A DNA stretch of 39,078 nucleotides, taken from NCBI GenBank assembly GCA_007571305.1, contig RKRR01000147.1, forward strand, positions 1-39,078. Direction: 5' to 3'. Shown one piece after another: positions 24,090-32,003 of the stretch; positions within the stretch are counted from its first letter, which is position 1, and each line of letters starts with the position of its first letter. The translations under genes and the position numbers were made by a program. Under the pieces are notes generated by a model. The model saw only the letters and a program-made list of their open reading frames with translations, ran no database searches and was not told the DNA's origin. This stretch comes from Candidatus Poribacteria bacterium. Its GTDB lineage: Bacteria; Poribacteria; WGA-4E; WGA-3G.

Positions 24090-24692
24090 CTATTCTACAA
24101 TAACTTTTCGGCCCTCAATCTTCAGTTTCCCCTGTGCGTACCATTTAATAACCTTGGGGTAGAGTTTATGCTCTTCAACCTGAATCCGATTGTGTAGACT
24201 CTCCTCGTCGTCCGTATCCAAGACAGGGACGGCCGACTGTGCGATGATAGGACCCGAATCTACATCCTCATCAACGAAATGCACAGTGACACCGGCGATC
24301 TTCACACCGTATGCCAATGTATCAGTGATAGGATGCGCCCCCGGAAATGCTGGTAAGAGCGTCGGGTGGACATTGATAATCCGGTTCCGGTACTTTTGCA
24401 CAAAGGGAGGTCGAAACAGCTTCATAAAGCCCGCAAGGACTATTAATTCAACGGCATAATGTTCTATAAGTCTTGAAATTTCTGCGTCAAAATCAAGGCG
24501 ACTTTCATAATCCTGAGTTCTGACAACGTGTGTTGGTATACCAGCACGTTTCGCTCGTGTAAGAGCATAAGCCTTACGCCGATCACTGAGTACAACTGCG
24601 ATGTCAATATCACTCGTCTTGTCTTGATGTAGTTGCTCAATCAGGGTTTGCAAATTGGTTCCGCTCCCTGAAACAAGAACTGCAATTTTCAT
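24090..24692 (-). CDS. purN: phosphoribosylglycinamide formyltransferase 1
   Basis: PurN transfers a formyl group from 10-formyltetrahydrofolate to GAR, the third step of purine synthesis. The protein has 200 residues, the normal size. It shows VLVSGSGTNLQTL (phosphate binding), LAGFMKLF, IINVHPTLLPAFPG with N107 and H109, and HFVDEDVDSGPII with D145, the complete catalytic set. It sits between the VWA gene (42 bases upstream) and the TIM-barrel gene, not with other purine genes, so the position is metabolically unlinked. Confidence 0.95.
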   Translation of the reverse strand: MKIAVLVSGSGTNLQTLIEQLHQDKTSDIDIAVVLSDRRKAYALTRAKRAGIPTHVVRTQDYESRLDFDAEISRLIEHYAVELIVLAGFMKLFRPPFVQKYRNRIINVHPTLLPAFPGAHPITDTLAYGVKIAGVTVHFVDEDVDSGPIIAQSAVPVLDTDDEESLHNRIQVEEHKLYPKVIKWYAQGKLKIEGRKVIVE

Positions 24693-24734
24693 ATTTTTTA
24701 TGATTGGGCTCAGATATCAAAGCGTTAAAAAACT

Positions 24735-26507
24735 TTACCAATATGAATTGTTTGTGGTGTGTCCTTCTGGAATAGGTACCCAGACACCACCAGTTTTATT
24801 CGCCACTTGTTGTTGAAAATCATCATAGGTGCCGACAACACTCACAAGGATATCTTTTTCCTCTAAGATGTGGATAATCGCAAGTGCCGAGTACTCGCCC
24901 TCTGCGGGTTCATCTGTAATCAGAATGAAATAGGGTTGTGCCTTCGGGCGGAGTTTTAGCCGTCGCAATCCTTCCGCTACAGCGTCCAATAACATCTCAT
25001 TGTCTTGGCACGGCAGTTCAACGATTTTCCGAACCTGTTTGAGCGTTTGCGGCGGATTGAAAACGTTGACAATGTTCACAGCGGCACGCGATCGGAAACG
25101 GACCACACCTATCTGATAATCTATGAGCGCGTTATCCAAATTACGAGCGAGAATATCAAGCTGCTTTAAAAAATGCGGCAGTTTATCGCCCATACTTTTG
25201 CTACTGTCAACGAATAGGATAATATCGACTGGAATATTGCCACTCAGTTGCAGCATAACATCTCCAACTTTCGTGACATCTGTCCATTGGGCTTGGCGCA
25301 GCGACATTGCTTTATTTCGCGGGTGCGTCGGGACTTTGGGGCGTTGGGCCGTTTGCTGTCTCGGTTCTTCAGGAATGACATGCCACTTGCCACCGGTTTC
25401 ATAAGCAAGTCTTTGGTGCTCAGTGAGCGGAAGTCCAAGCACATTCACATAAATACCGAATTCTCGGCAGTATGCAATTACATCCTCCACCTCTAATCCC
25501 TCACGACTTGTGAAATGTTCATCGGTAACAAGAATAAAATGTCTTTTGGATGTAGGGCGGAATCGGAGTTCTTTGACAGTCTGAACGACAGCATCCAAGG
25601 CGTTTTCATCCTGTTGTACCTGGATCGCTTGAAGGGTACGTTTGTAGGTGGTGAGGCTTTTTGTTAATTGGACAACTTTGATTCTATTACGGTTCCTATT
25701 CGCCCAAAATTCTGTCACACCGAGTGCATAATTTATTTTTGAGGCTTTGTAGACATCCACCATCTCACCCAAGTGTTCTACAACAGATTTGATATTATCC
25801 CTCATGCTCCCGCTGGCATCAATGACGAAAACTACGTCAATTGGACCTCCGTCACTGGTTTCGACAATTTCTTGGGCGAGCGTCTTCATAAGCATTGAAA
25901 ACGGAACATGTGGCAATGCCTTCCGTTTTTCGTTAATTTCTGCCAACTGCGCTGCGGACAATCCTTCCTCTTCTTCTGTTATTTTAAGTGTTGAAATCTC
26001 TGGAGCGCGTTGAATTCTTGGTGGGCCAGAGCGTTTTACACCGAAGGTCGTATCTCCTGCAGGACTTGCGGCTTCTGTTTTCGACAAATCTCCTTCAATA
26101 TCCTGAAGCGTACGGGTAGCCGTACTCACCTCGTTCCAGTTTTTTCTCGATAGATCTAAAGATGGTGATGGATTTTCTGCTTTAACGTCATCTTGCAAAC
26201 TGCGACCTAAAGCCGGACGTGGCGTTTCAGTGTTCACTGTAACGGGGAGTGTGAGGGGGGACGGTGACTCCCCAGTACTGGCATGGAGGTTTGTAAAATC
26301 ACGCTCAGAGGCGAGAAAACGCGGCGACACTTTTTTCAGTGGAGTTCTGGGGCGAGAGGTTTTTTCGACTGAGATAAGTTCCCCATCCAAACCCGCTTTC
26401 TCTGACGCTATCGGCTGATTCCGCACCACGACGTAAAACGTTGTAATCAAAAAAAAGAGGTGGAATATCAGCGAGATGAGCAACGCTCTACGAGTTACAG
26501 ATGTCAT
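24735..26507 (-). CDS. membrane-anchored protein with two VWA domains
   Basis: The 590-residue protein has one N-terminal membrane helix (about 9-28, like a TonB-type anchor), then a long Pro/Ser-rich, probably disordered linker (about 45-165). Two von Willebrand A domains follow, about 222-380 and 426-583. The first has a MIDAS start DASGS (230-234), with FILVTDEHFT supplying the distal Asp. The second has DSSKS (434-438) with FILITDEPAEGE. Both end in a similar VNVLGLPL / VSVVGTYD strand and a TGGxWxxIPE motif, showing internal duplication. AAGGAG lies six bases before ATG. Located after sigma/anti-sigma genes, it may be part of an envelope-sensing system; this is inferred. Confidence 0.85.
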   Translation of the reverse strand: MTSVTRRALLISLIFHLFFLITTFYVVVRNQPIASEKAGLDGELISVEKTSRPRTPLKKVSPRFLASERDFTNLHASTGESPSPLTLPVTVNTETPRPALGRSLQDDVKAENPSPSLDLSRKNWNEVSTATRTLQDIEGDLSKTEAASPAGDTTFGVKRSGPPRIQRAPEISTLKITEEEEGLSAAQLAEINEKRKALPHVPFSMLMKTLAQEIVETSDGGPIDVVFVIDASGSMRDNIKSVVEHLGEMVDVYKASKINYALGVTEFWANRNRNRIKVVQLTKSLTTYKRTLQAIQVQQDENALDAVVQTVKELRFRPTSKRHFILVTDEHFTSREGLEVEDVIAYCREFGIYVNVLGLPLTEHQRLAYETGGKWHVIPEEPRQQTAQRPKVPTHPRNKAMSLRQAQWTDVTKVGDVMLQLSGNIPVDIILFVDSSKSMGDKLPHFLKQLDILARNLDNALIDYQIGVVRFRSRAAVNIVNVFNPPQTLKQVRKIVELPCQDNEMLLDAVAEGLRRLKLRPKAQPYFILITDEPAEGEYSALAIIHILEEKDILVSVVGTYDDFQQQVANKTGGVWVPIPEGHTTNNSYW

Positions 26508-26664
26508 TGGGTCTCCTTCAAGCCCTTACAGATTTTCTTAAGTGGATACGGTTTCATCGACAGCCTGCTTGAAACAGCGTGGAAAACATTTTTCCATGTG
26601 GACAGCAATGTCGCGTGTACTGACGGAACGTTTTTAAATAGGAGCATCGCCCTAAAGACACCAC

Positions 26665-27267
26665 TTACTTCTGCTGGAGGTAGGTTGTGAGTAAACGTTT
26701 CGGCGGCTCGTGTTGTATGACCTCAAAGGAAATTAATTTTTCACCATCTAGTTTCTGTGTCTTTTTCAGTGCGTGCATCGCCGGACCGAATCTGTCGCTG
26801 GAGGACTGGTAAAGCGTCGCCCCCACCATCGTAAAAACAGCAAAGGTCAGCACAAATATGTAGACTGGACTACGCGTCCGAATGCTGTAGCGAAGCCTGT
26901 CAGTTAATGTTGAAGTGTATCGCGTCCACCCAAATGACGATCCAATGCGGTATGTGATGAGGGACCAAAGCGAGTCGTATGGTCTCTGGTATTTCGTTGC
27001 TGCCGATACGTGCTCCATGACACCGCTTAAAAAGTCAGCAGGAACTTTGATCTCACCACTTCGCCGTAGAAAATCATCTGTGTGTTGCAACCGCTGAACC
27101 TGATTGGCGCAGGTAGCACACTTTTTGAGGTGCCGTCGAATGAGGTGGCGTTTCCATGCAGGCAGTTCTTTATCGATGTAGGCTGAGAGTTCGGTTGGAC
27201 TCACGAACTGCGCTTCACACGTCGAACCGTGAACATCTGGGAATTCGGTCTGTGTATATTTTCGCAT
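26665..27267 (-). CDS. anti-sigma factor with zf-HC2-type zinc finger
   Basis: This 200-residue protein starts at ATG 27267, which has AAGGAA nine bases upstream; the frame is open further but overlaps the sigma gene. It has an N-terminal anti-sigma zinc-binding domain (LSAYIDKELPAWKRHLIRRHL followed by H-x3-C-x2-C in HLKKCATC), then a linker. A single membrane helix (SPVYIFVLTFAVFTMVGATLY, about 137-157) and an extracytoplasmic tail end the protein. The layout is that of a membrane-bound anti-sigma factor that holds the ECF sigma factor encoded 29 bases upstream. Confidence 0.88.
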   Translation of the reverse strand: MRKYTQTEFPDVHGSTCEAQFVSPTELSAYIDKELPAWKRHLIRRHLKKCATCANQVQRLQHTDDFLRRSGEIKVPADFLSGVMEHVSAATKYQRPYDSLWSLITYRIGSSFGWTRYTSTLTDRLRYSIRTRSPVYIFVLTFAVFTMVGATLYQSSSDRFGPAMHALKKTQKLDGEKLISFEVIQHEPPKRLLTTYLQQK

Positions 27268-27296
27268 TTTTTTCGTTCCTTGCGGTTCGTTGGTGC

Positions 27297-27878
27297 TTAT
27301 TCCGCTATTCCTGCTTTGATGAGAAGTTTTCTCATTTTTTGCCGAGCACGGTGAATCAGTGTTTTCACAGCACCTACTGAGCATCCAAGAATTTTCGCAA
27401 CATCTTCATATCGTAAGTCTTGATAGGTGACGAGCGTTAGTGCCGCGCGTTGATTTTCTGGTAACTGTGCGAGTGCTTTACGAATAATCTGTCTCTGTTC
27501 TTTTTTCTCCAAGAGCAAATCTGGCAGGTAACGGGTGTCCCGCATGATGTCGGCATGGTAGACATCCTCGCCTTCTTCAACCATATCTTCGAAAAAATAA
27601 GTGTTTCGACGCGTGCGGTCCCGAATCTCATTTCGGCATAAATTAGTGGCAATCGTATAGAGCCAACTTTTGAACGATGCCGTCGGCTCATAACGGTTCG
27701 CACTTTTGAAGACTCGGAGGAACGTTTCTTGGGAGAGATCTTCCGCGCGTTGATAATCATCAATGGAGCGGTGAATGTAGTTAATCAACGGGTTCTGATA
27801 TCGCCGTACCAACAGCTCGAAGGCACTCATATCACCTTTACCACATTTCACCATCAAATCTTCATCCGAAACAAACAT
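27297..27878 (-). CDS. ECF-type RNA polymerase sigma factor
   Basis: This is a 193-residue group 4 sigma factor. Region 2 spans about 20-90 (AFELLVRRYQNPLINYIHR, DLSQETFLRVFKSANRYEP, FKSWLYTIATNLCRNEIRDR). A short acidic spacer (VEEGEDVYHAD) precedes region 4 at about 130-185 (LPENQRAALTLVTYQDLRYEDVAKILGCSVGAVKTLIHRARQKMR, helix-turn-helix). It directs transcription of a regulon released when the downstream anti-sigma factor lets go. AAGG lies about 11 bases from ATG. Confidence 0.93.
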   Translation of the reverse strand: MFVSDEDLMVKCGKGDMSAFELLVRRYQNPLINYIHRSIDDYQRAEDLSQETFLRVFKSANRYEPTASFKSWLYTIATNLCRNEIRDRTRRNTYFFEDMVEEGEDVYHADIMRDTRYLPDLLLEKKEQRQIIRKALAQLPENQRAALTLVTYQDLRYEDVAKILGCSVGAVKTLIHRARQKMRKLLIKAGIAE

Positions 27879-27881
27879 TTT

Positions 27882-27986
27882 TCATTTACCTTGCGGATAA
27901 GCGTCGGGATTTGTATCTTCGGGGCTTTCGTATTCGAGTTGCTTGCGCTGTTGTTTCGATCTACGTTTTTGGTGCTCATCTGCCAC
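27882..27986 (-). CDS. possible small polar protein between TPR and sigma genes
   Basis: A GTG at 27986-27984 opens a 34-codon frame (VADEHQKRRSKQQRKQLEYE then SPEDTNPDAYPQGK) ending at TGA 27884-27882, three bases before the sigma ATG. The frame is also open upstream through SPWVTIRGE to the end of the TPR gene, so a longer product from a TTG is possible. The composition is strongly charged. No convincing ribosome site is seen for GTG. It may be a real leader-like protein or chance. Confidence 0.3.
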   Translation of the reverse strand: MADEHQKRRSKQQRKQLEYESPEDTNPDAYPQGK

Positions 27987-28014
27987 TTCCCCACGGATGG
28001 TGACCCAGGGGGAT

Positions 28015-28578
28015 TTACGCGCTTTGGTCAAAATCCGATTGCAGTTTCAATTCAAGTTTAAGTCGCATTGCTGTTTTGTAAGCACTGACAGCTTCGCGCC
28101 GCTTGCCCTGAAATGTATAGACTGTCCCAAGTTCAGAATGCAACTCCGGATGGCTCGGTAGAAAACGAATGGCACGTGTGTAAACGTCAATAGCCTCGTC
28201 ATAGCGTTTGAGCAAACGATACGTTGCTGCGAGATTGAGGTATGCCATTGCCTCACTCGGTTCGCACGTTATTGCCATTTTGTATGCATCTATCGCTTTT
28301 TCATAGTCTTCCAGCATGAAGTGCGCCAAACCGAGGTGAAAGTGTGCTTCAGCCGATTCGCGGTTATGCTGAATTACCTGCTGAAATTCCTCAATCGCTT
28401 TCGCGTAGTCTCGAAGGTTTAATGCCTCTGCTCCCTGTTTCAAGTGTTTAGCAGCGGTCTGATGTGCGTGAATATCGACACGTCCACGCTGGATGAGTTC
28501 TTTTTGCAACCCACTTGGGGACACCGAGGATTTTTCAGGTATTAAGGGACGTTCAGCATTGGTTTTGTTGTTTTTCAT
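28015..28578 (-). CDS. tetratricopeptide (TPR) repeat protein
   Basis: The protein has about 187 residues. After a disordered N-terminus (about 1-40) come four TPR units of 34 residues: AAKHLKQGAEALNLRDYAKAIEEFQQVIQ, AEAHFHLGLAHFMLEDYEKAIDAYKMAI, AMAYLNLAATYRLLKRYDEAIDVYTRAI and PELHSELGTVYTFQGKRREAVSAYKTAM. Such arrays bind partner proteins. There is no signal peptide, so it is cytoplasmic. ATG 28578 is chosen over GTG 28581; GGGAAAA precedes it. It lies upstream of the ECF sigma gene in the same direction and may act in the same signalling path. Confidence 0.88.
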   Translation of the reverse strand: MKNNKTNAERPLIPEKSSVSPSGLQKELIQRGRVDIHAHQTAAKHLKQGAEALNLRDYAKAIEEFQQVIQHNRESAEAHFHLGLAHFMLEDYEKAIDAYKMAITCEPSEAMAYLNLAATYRLLKRYDEAIDVYTRAIRFLPSHPELHSELGTVYTFQGKRREAVSAYKTAMRLKLELKLQSDFDQSA

Positions 28579-28620
28579 CACTCTTTTCCCATTAAGCGAA
28601 CTCTGCTCTTGTATGTAACA

Positions 28621-29499
28621 TCACCACGCGACACGGAACCCAATTACAAACTCTGCATACCCATTGCTAAAAAAATCGTAACTGGTACAGGTACTATAGT
28701 CGTGGTTGTAATACCAAGCACCGCCACACGCCACACGGAAATTGCCTTCATCGTCATAAGGTGTGTCCGTCCATTCCCATACGTTGCCAACCATGTCATA
28801 ACAGCCAAACGGACTCATACCGTCTCTGAAACTAACAACTGGGGTTGTCGTTCCCGCTCCGAGTTCCGCGGTGTTGCACCGCGGTCTGTCAACTTCATAG
28901 CCCCATGGGAAGAGCCTATCATCAGCCCCGCGGGCGGCGTATTGCCATTCTGGAAACGTTGGCAGCCTGCCTCCGATATAACGAGCATAGGCTTCTGCAT
29001 CTTCACATGTAACCCAGACGACAGGATGATCGCCCCTATTCGCTGGATATCTCCCATCTGTCCAATCCTGAGGGGGCGTGTGTCCTGTATCCTGAAGAAA
29101 TCGATGGTACTGGGCATTGGTTACAGGATAGACTCCGATCTCAAACCCGTCTATCTCCAAGGGTGTGCACTCTTCGCCGATATAAGCTGCCCCTGTAGAA
29201 ATATGAACGGTTGCATCCAATACCTGTAATGCAGCACCTCGGATATCCTCATCCTCGTGTGCAAGCGCATAACCAAGCGGAGAGATGACTTCCCCCACCG
29301 GCGGTGTTGTGAGTTGCGGCATCGCCTCCCAACCCAGTTCCGTGCTTAGCAGTAACCGGACGGCATCAGATAACGATTCGTCGAAGTGCCATGCCCAATA
29401 ATCTTGACAGAGTTTTTTGAAGGTATCTGGTGTGTTACGCTCCGCCAGTGCAATCCGAGACGCACTCGACTTCGTGATATTTAGGACGTTTTTTGCCAT
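28621..29499 (-). CDS. formylglycine-generating-enzyme-like (SUMF1/FGE-sulfatase) domain protein
   Basis: The protein has about 292 residues. The C-terminal two thirds match the FGE-sulfatase domain: FEIGVYPVTNAQYHRFL, HPVVWVTCEDAEAYARYIGGRLPTFPEWQYAARG, FPWG, MSPFGCYDMVGNVWEWT and GFRVAW at the end. In true FGE enzymes RGGSW precedes two reactive cysteines; here the motif reads ACGGAWYYN and the following cysteine pattern (YSTCTSYDFF) differs, so enzymatic activity is doubtful. The N-terminal ~100 residues form a separate helical part. ATG 29499 (MAKNV) is preferred over ATG 29520, though neither has a strong ribosome site. Confidence 0.82.
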   Translation of the reverse strand: MAKNVLNITKSSASRIALAERNTPDTFKKLCQDYWAWHFDESLSDAVRLLLSTELGWEAMPQLTTPPVGEVISPLGYALAHEDEDIRGAALQVLDATVHISTGAAYIGEECTPLEIDGFEIGVYPVTNAQYHRFLQDTGHTPPQDWTDGRYPANRGDHPVVWVTCEDAEAYARYIGGRLPTFPEWQYAARGADDRLFPWGYEVDRPRCNTAELGAGTTTPVVSFRDGMSPFGCYDMVGNVWEWTDTPYDDEGNFRVACGGAWYYNHDYSTCTSYDFFSNGYAEFVIGFRVAW

Positions 29500-29569
29500 A
29501 ATACCGTTCGTGTGCCTCATGGATATTATGATAGCACAAAGAAATAATTATACGCAAGGAGAAGAGAAC

Positions 29570-29592
29570 AAAAACTCGAGGGTATCGCGAGT
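29570..29592 (-). terminator. weak intrinsic terminator of the lipoprotein gene
   Basis: On the minus strand ACTCG and CGAGT form a short stem followed by TTTTTG, about 20 bases after the stop of the lipoprotein gene. Confidence 0.35.
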
Positions 29593-29611
29593 AGGAGATC
29601 CTTCTCATCGT

Positions 29612-30328
29612 CTATTGTTGAATTGCCCCTTGTGGAATTGTCCCTACTCCAGGAATAACCGTCCGCCTCCCTCTTTCAATAACGCCCATCAGTTGTTTTT
29701 CATAGAAGGACAGTTCTGATAGTGGAAACTCCATTTCATAGAGTTTGTCATAGAACGCTCTGTCAACGTATGCGAACACACCATCAAAATATTTAATAAC
29801 CCCTTCCTTACCTCGCCTTGCCAGGTTCTGCTGCAGAACGTCCCGAAGCAGGCCGCCAGAGGTGTGTTGATATTTTGTTTGCGTGACCTTCTTTACTGAA
29901 TCATATACGTTGGCGAAGATAACAGTGTTGGCGTTTTTCCACACCATCTCTGCGTTATTTACGGTTGTTGGCATACCGTGTTTGTCAACGGCTTCTTCAA
30001 TTATATTTTCGGCATTCATCACTGGTGTCAGGGGCACATAACCTGCTGTTCGCAATTGGTTATCTTTGAACGTATAGATGAGCAGACAATCGACACCATT
30101 GATTTTATGCTTATAGACGAGTGCGTTTTCAGTCCTTTCATACACTCGATTCCCGACTTCAGCCAGTTCAACCCGTTCCTGACTGAATCCCCAGCTCACT
30201 TCGCGGAAGGAGTGATTAACATCTTCGGAAAAAATGTCTAAAATAGAATGTGAAGCACAACCAGTGATCGCAATAATCAATATGCCTACCACATAGAAGT
30301 ATAGGGCTCTATTCATTATATTTCTCAT
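29612..30328 (-). CDS. putative lipoprotein of unknown function
   Basis: This 238-residue protein has a lipoprotein signal: basic start, hydrophobic YVVGILIIAI, and lipobox ITGC with the cysteine at residue 24. AGGAGG seven bases upstream fixes ATG 30328. The mature part is globular and polar, with VSWGFSQERVELAEVGNRVYERTENALVYK and ENIIEEAVDKHGMPTTVNN stretches. The second has the look of a small-protein/OmlA-type fold, but I do not assign a family. It is probably anchored to the inner or outer membrane. Confidence 0.75.
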   Translation of the reverse strand: MRNIMNRALYFYVVGILIIAITGCASHSILDIFSEDVNHSFREVSWGFSQERVELAEVGNRVYERTENALVYKHKINGVDCLLIYTFKDNQLRTAGYVPLTPVMNAENIIEEAVDKHGMPTTVNNAEMVWKNANTVIFANVYDSVKKVTQTKYQHTSGGLLRDVLQQNLARRGKEGVIKYFDGVFAYVDRAFYDKLYEMEFPLSELSFYEKQLMGVIERGRRTVIPGVGTIPQGAIQQ

Positions 30329-30650
30329 CGTTCTGCCTCCTACATTAACCCAAGCTGCTGCTAACGAATTTTGGGGTTTTTGTTTGCGTATTTCTGCGGA
30401 TTTTAAGGTGGAAACTTACGTTATATTAACCCAAGCTGCTACTTTTCATTGAAAACGCTCAGGATCGGCAGCATTTCGTAGCGTAGGAGACCGTTGGTAT
30501 CCTGCGTCCGAAGAGGCACAACCTAACAGGTGATGCTACAAATTAGCAACTTATATTATATTACGGATGCTACTTGTGAGTTCCGCTGTAGAGATACCTC
30601 GGAGGGTAGTTTCTTTTTCATAACGTGTTATTTTCATTCTTCTGAAACTT
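30329..30650. other. 322-bp intergenic region with family 2 repeat pieces
   Basis: No gene is present. A lone family 2 end (CATTAACCCAAGCTGCTGC, about 30343-30361) is followed by the element at 30421-30562. Confidence 0.6.
30421..30562. repeat. MITE-like element, family 2, copy c (~142 bp)
   Basis: The left end TTATATTAACCCAAGCTGCT matches the other copies; the right end AGCAACTTATATTATA is degenerate. Both hairpin types are present in series: GTAGCGTAGGAGACC-GTT-GGTATCCTGC (30479-30506) and ACAACCTAACAGGTGATGCT (30518-30537). Confidence 0.65.
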
Positions 30651-31349
30651 TCACTTTCCACCCAACCCCAAAATTGCTGGAATTTCTGTCAATGAAGCCA
30701 CCTCGTAATCAGGGCGGGTTTCTGTCTCATTCGGTATCCCTTCCCGGTTGAGCCAAACGGAATGCGCGCCAGCGTTCCGCGCACCCGCAACATCATTTTC
30801 AAGTGAGTCTCCTACATGGAGCATCTGCGCGAGTTCACAACCTGCTCGCTGGGCAGTGGTTTCAAAGATTCTTCTATCTGGTTTCTCACTCTGCACATCT
30901 TGGGAAAAGACAACGAAGGCAAAATATCCCTCAAGCCCACAGCGTTCCGGGTACGTATTTCCATTTGAGAGCAACCCCAGTTTGAAACGTGATGCCAGAA
31001 CACCAAAGGTCGGGATGACATCTGAGTACAACTCTATGTCTTCAAATCGGTGTTTCAAATATATTGCATTCAGATGTGCAGCGAGTTCTTTATTTGGAAA
31101 ACCGGCATATTCAAGTGTTCTCTCAAATGCGCGCAGCCTGATTTCTTCAAGATTCCAGATTTTCCCCTTTACTTCTTCAGCAAATTGATTTCGGATTACA
31201 ATCATCTCATCGACTGTAAGTTCTAAAACACGTTGGGTTGGAACCTGTTTTTGCAATGCCGCCAGCGTATGTTTCAGCGAATGACGCATGACCTTCCGAA
31301 AATCCCACAAGGTCATATCACCATCAAAAGAGACAACTGAAATTTGCAA
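30651..31349 (-). CDS. HAD-family hydrolase
   Basis: This 232-residue haloacid-dehalogenase-type phosphatase has all four motifs: SFDGDMTLWDF (D9 nucleophile, D11 acid/base), LLSNGN (motif II), SEKPDRRIF (Lys, motif III) and LHVGDSLENDVAGA (motif IV). A helical cap lies between motifs I and II. The start is taken as TTG 31349, because GGAG lies six bases upstream and the encoded protein begins right at the first core strand; the frame is open to ATG 31415, inside the toxin gene. The substrate is unknown, possibly a sugar or nucleotide phosphate. Confidence 0.87.
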   Translation of the reverse strand: MQISVVSFDGDMTLWDFRKVMRHSLKHTLAALQKQVPTQRVLELTVDEMIVIRNQFAEEVKGKIWNLEEIRLRAFERTLEYAGFPNKELAAHLNAIYLKHRFEDIELYSDVIPTFGVLASRFKLGLLSNGNTYPERCGLEGYFAFVVFSQDVQSEKPDRRIFETTAQRAGCELAQMLHVGDSLENDVAGARNAGAHSVWLNREGIPNETETRPDYEVASLTEIPAILGLGGK

Positions 31350-31387
31350 TGGTTTCTCCGTTACAAAAGAAGATTGATAATACTTTA

Positions 31388-31744
31388 CTAAATGCCCAAC
31401 GCAGCTTTCAGGCAAGTATCTATTTCCTGCATCGCTGTCTCGGAAAGACTGCCGATAACGCGAAGGATTAGCCTTTGATCCTGGGTGACAAGGTTTTCAC
31501 ATTGAACGATTGAATCAAAGCGAAGTTGTGTTTGCTGCCCTTCAAGCGTTGAGATGTCAATGAAGTATTGCGTGGATGCTCCAGTCCTTCGTTGAGGACT
31601 ATTGGTGATGAGAGCCAAAATTGTATCGTCAAATCTTTGATTCCATACATCTGATTGCACCACAAGTGCTGGTCGTATTTTGCTTCCTGTGTGGTTGCTC
31701 TAAGAGAAATCCATCAAGACTATGTCACTACGTTGAACTTTCAT
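31388..31744 (-). pseudogene. MazF/PemK-family toxin gene disrupted by an amber codon
   Basis: From ATG 31744 the frame encodes MKVQRSDIVLMDFS, then TAG (31702-31700), then continues in the same frame with SNHTGSKIRPALVVQSDVWN, DTILALITNSPQ and a full-length C-terminus ending at 31388. These blocks are the mRNA-interferase pattern: RGDIVL-type start, G-x-K-x-RPALVVQ with the catalytic Arg, and TNS with the catalytic Ser/Thr. One base change (CAG to TAG) would explain it. The remainder (about 91-100 residues) lacks the first strand and is probably inactive. It overlaps the 3' end of its antitoxin gene by 17 bases. Confidence 0.75.
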
Positions 31745-32003
31745 TGTCCCTCCGCGGATCAAGTTCATTGTAGACATCCATCTCTGGATCGTCCCAACCG
31801 GCACGAAGCCCCGCTTGTATGAGGAGGTGTCGGCGTTCTTCCTCAGTGATCGGACCGTCGTAGTCTATCCCTTTTCGCATCCGTTCAAACGCTTCAACAG
31901 GTAACACAATATATTCTACATTTGTTTCTGGATCCACCAACCGGACAGGAGTCACCTGATAATCTTTGATCGCCTGTTGAATTTCTTTAGAAAGTGTTAT
32001 CAC
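31728..32003 (-). CDS. putative antitoxin partner of the MazF-like toxin
   Basis: This small acidic protein of about 91 residues starts at GTG 32003, with GGAG eight bases upstream; GTG shares one base with the TAG stop of the preceding gene. It begins LSKEIQQAIKDYQVTPVRLVDPETNVEYIVLPVEAFERM, with a strand-rich part, and ends in an acidic helical tail (ITEEERRHLLIQAGLRAGWDDPEMDVYNELD). It overlaps the toxin start by 17 bases, the standard toxin-antitoxin layout. I infer the antitoxin role from position and size; the family is not named with certainty. Confidence 0.65.
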   Translation of the reverse strand: MITLSKEIQQAIKDYQVTPVRLVDPETNVEYIVLPVEAFERMRKGIDYDGPITEEERRHLLIQAGLRAGWDDPEMDVYNELDPRRDNESST

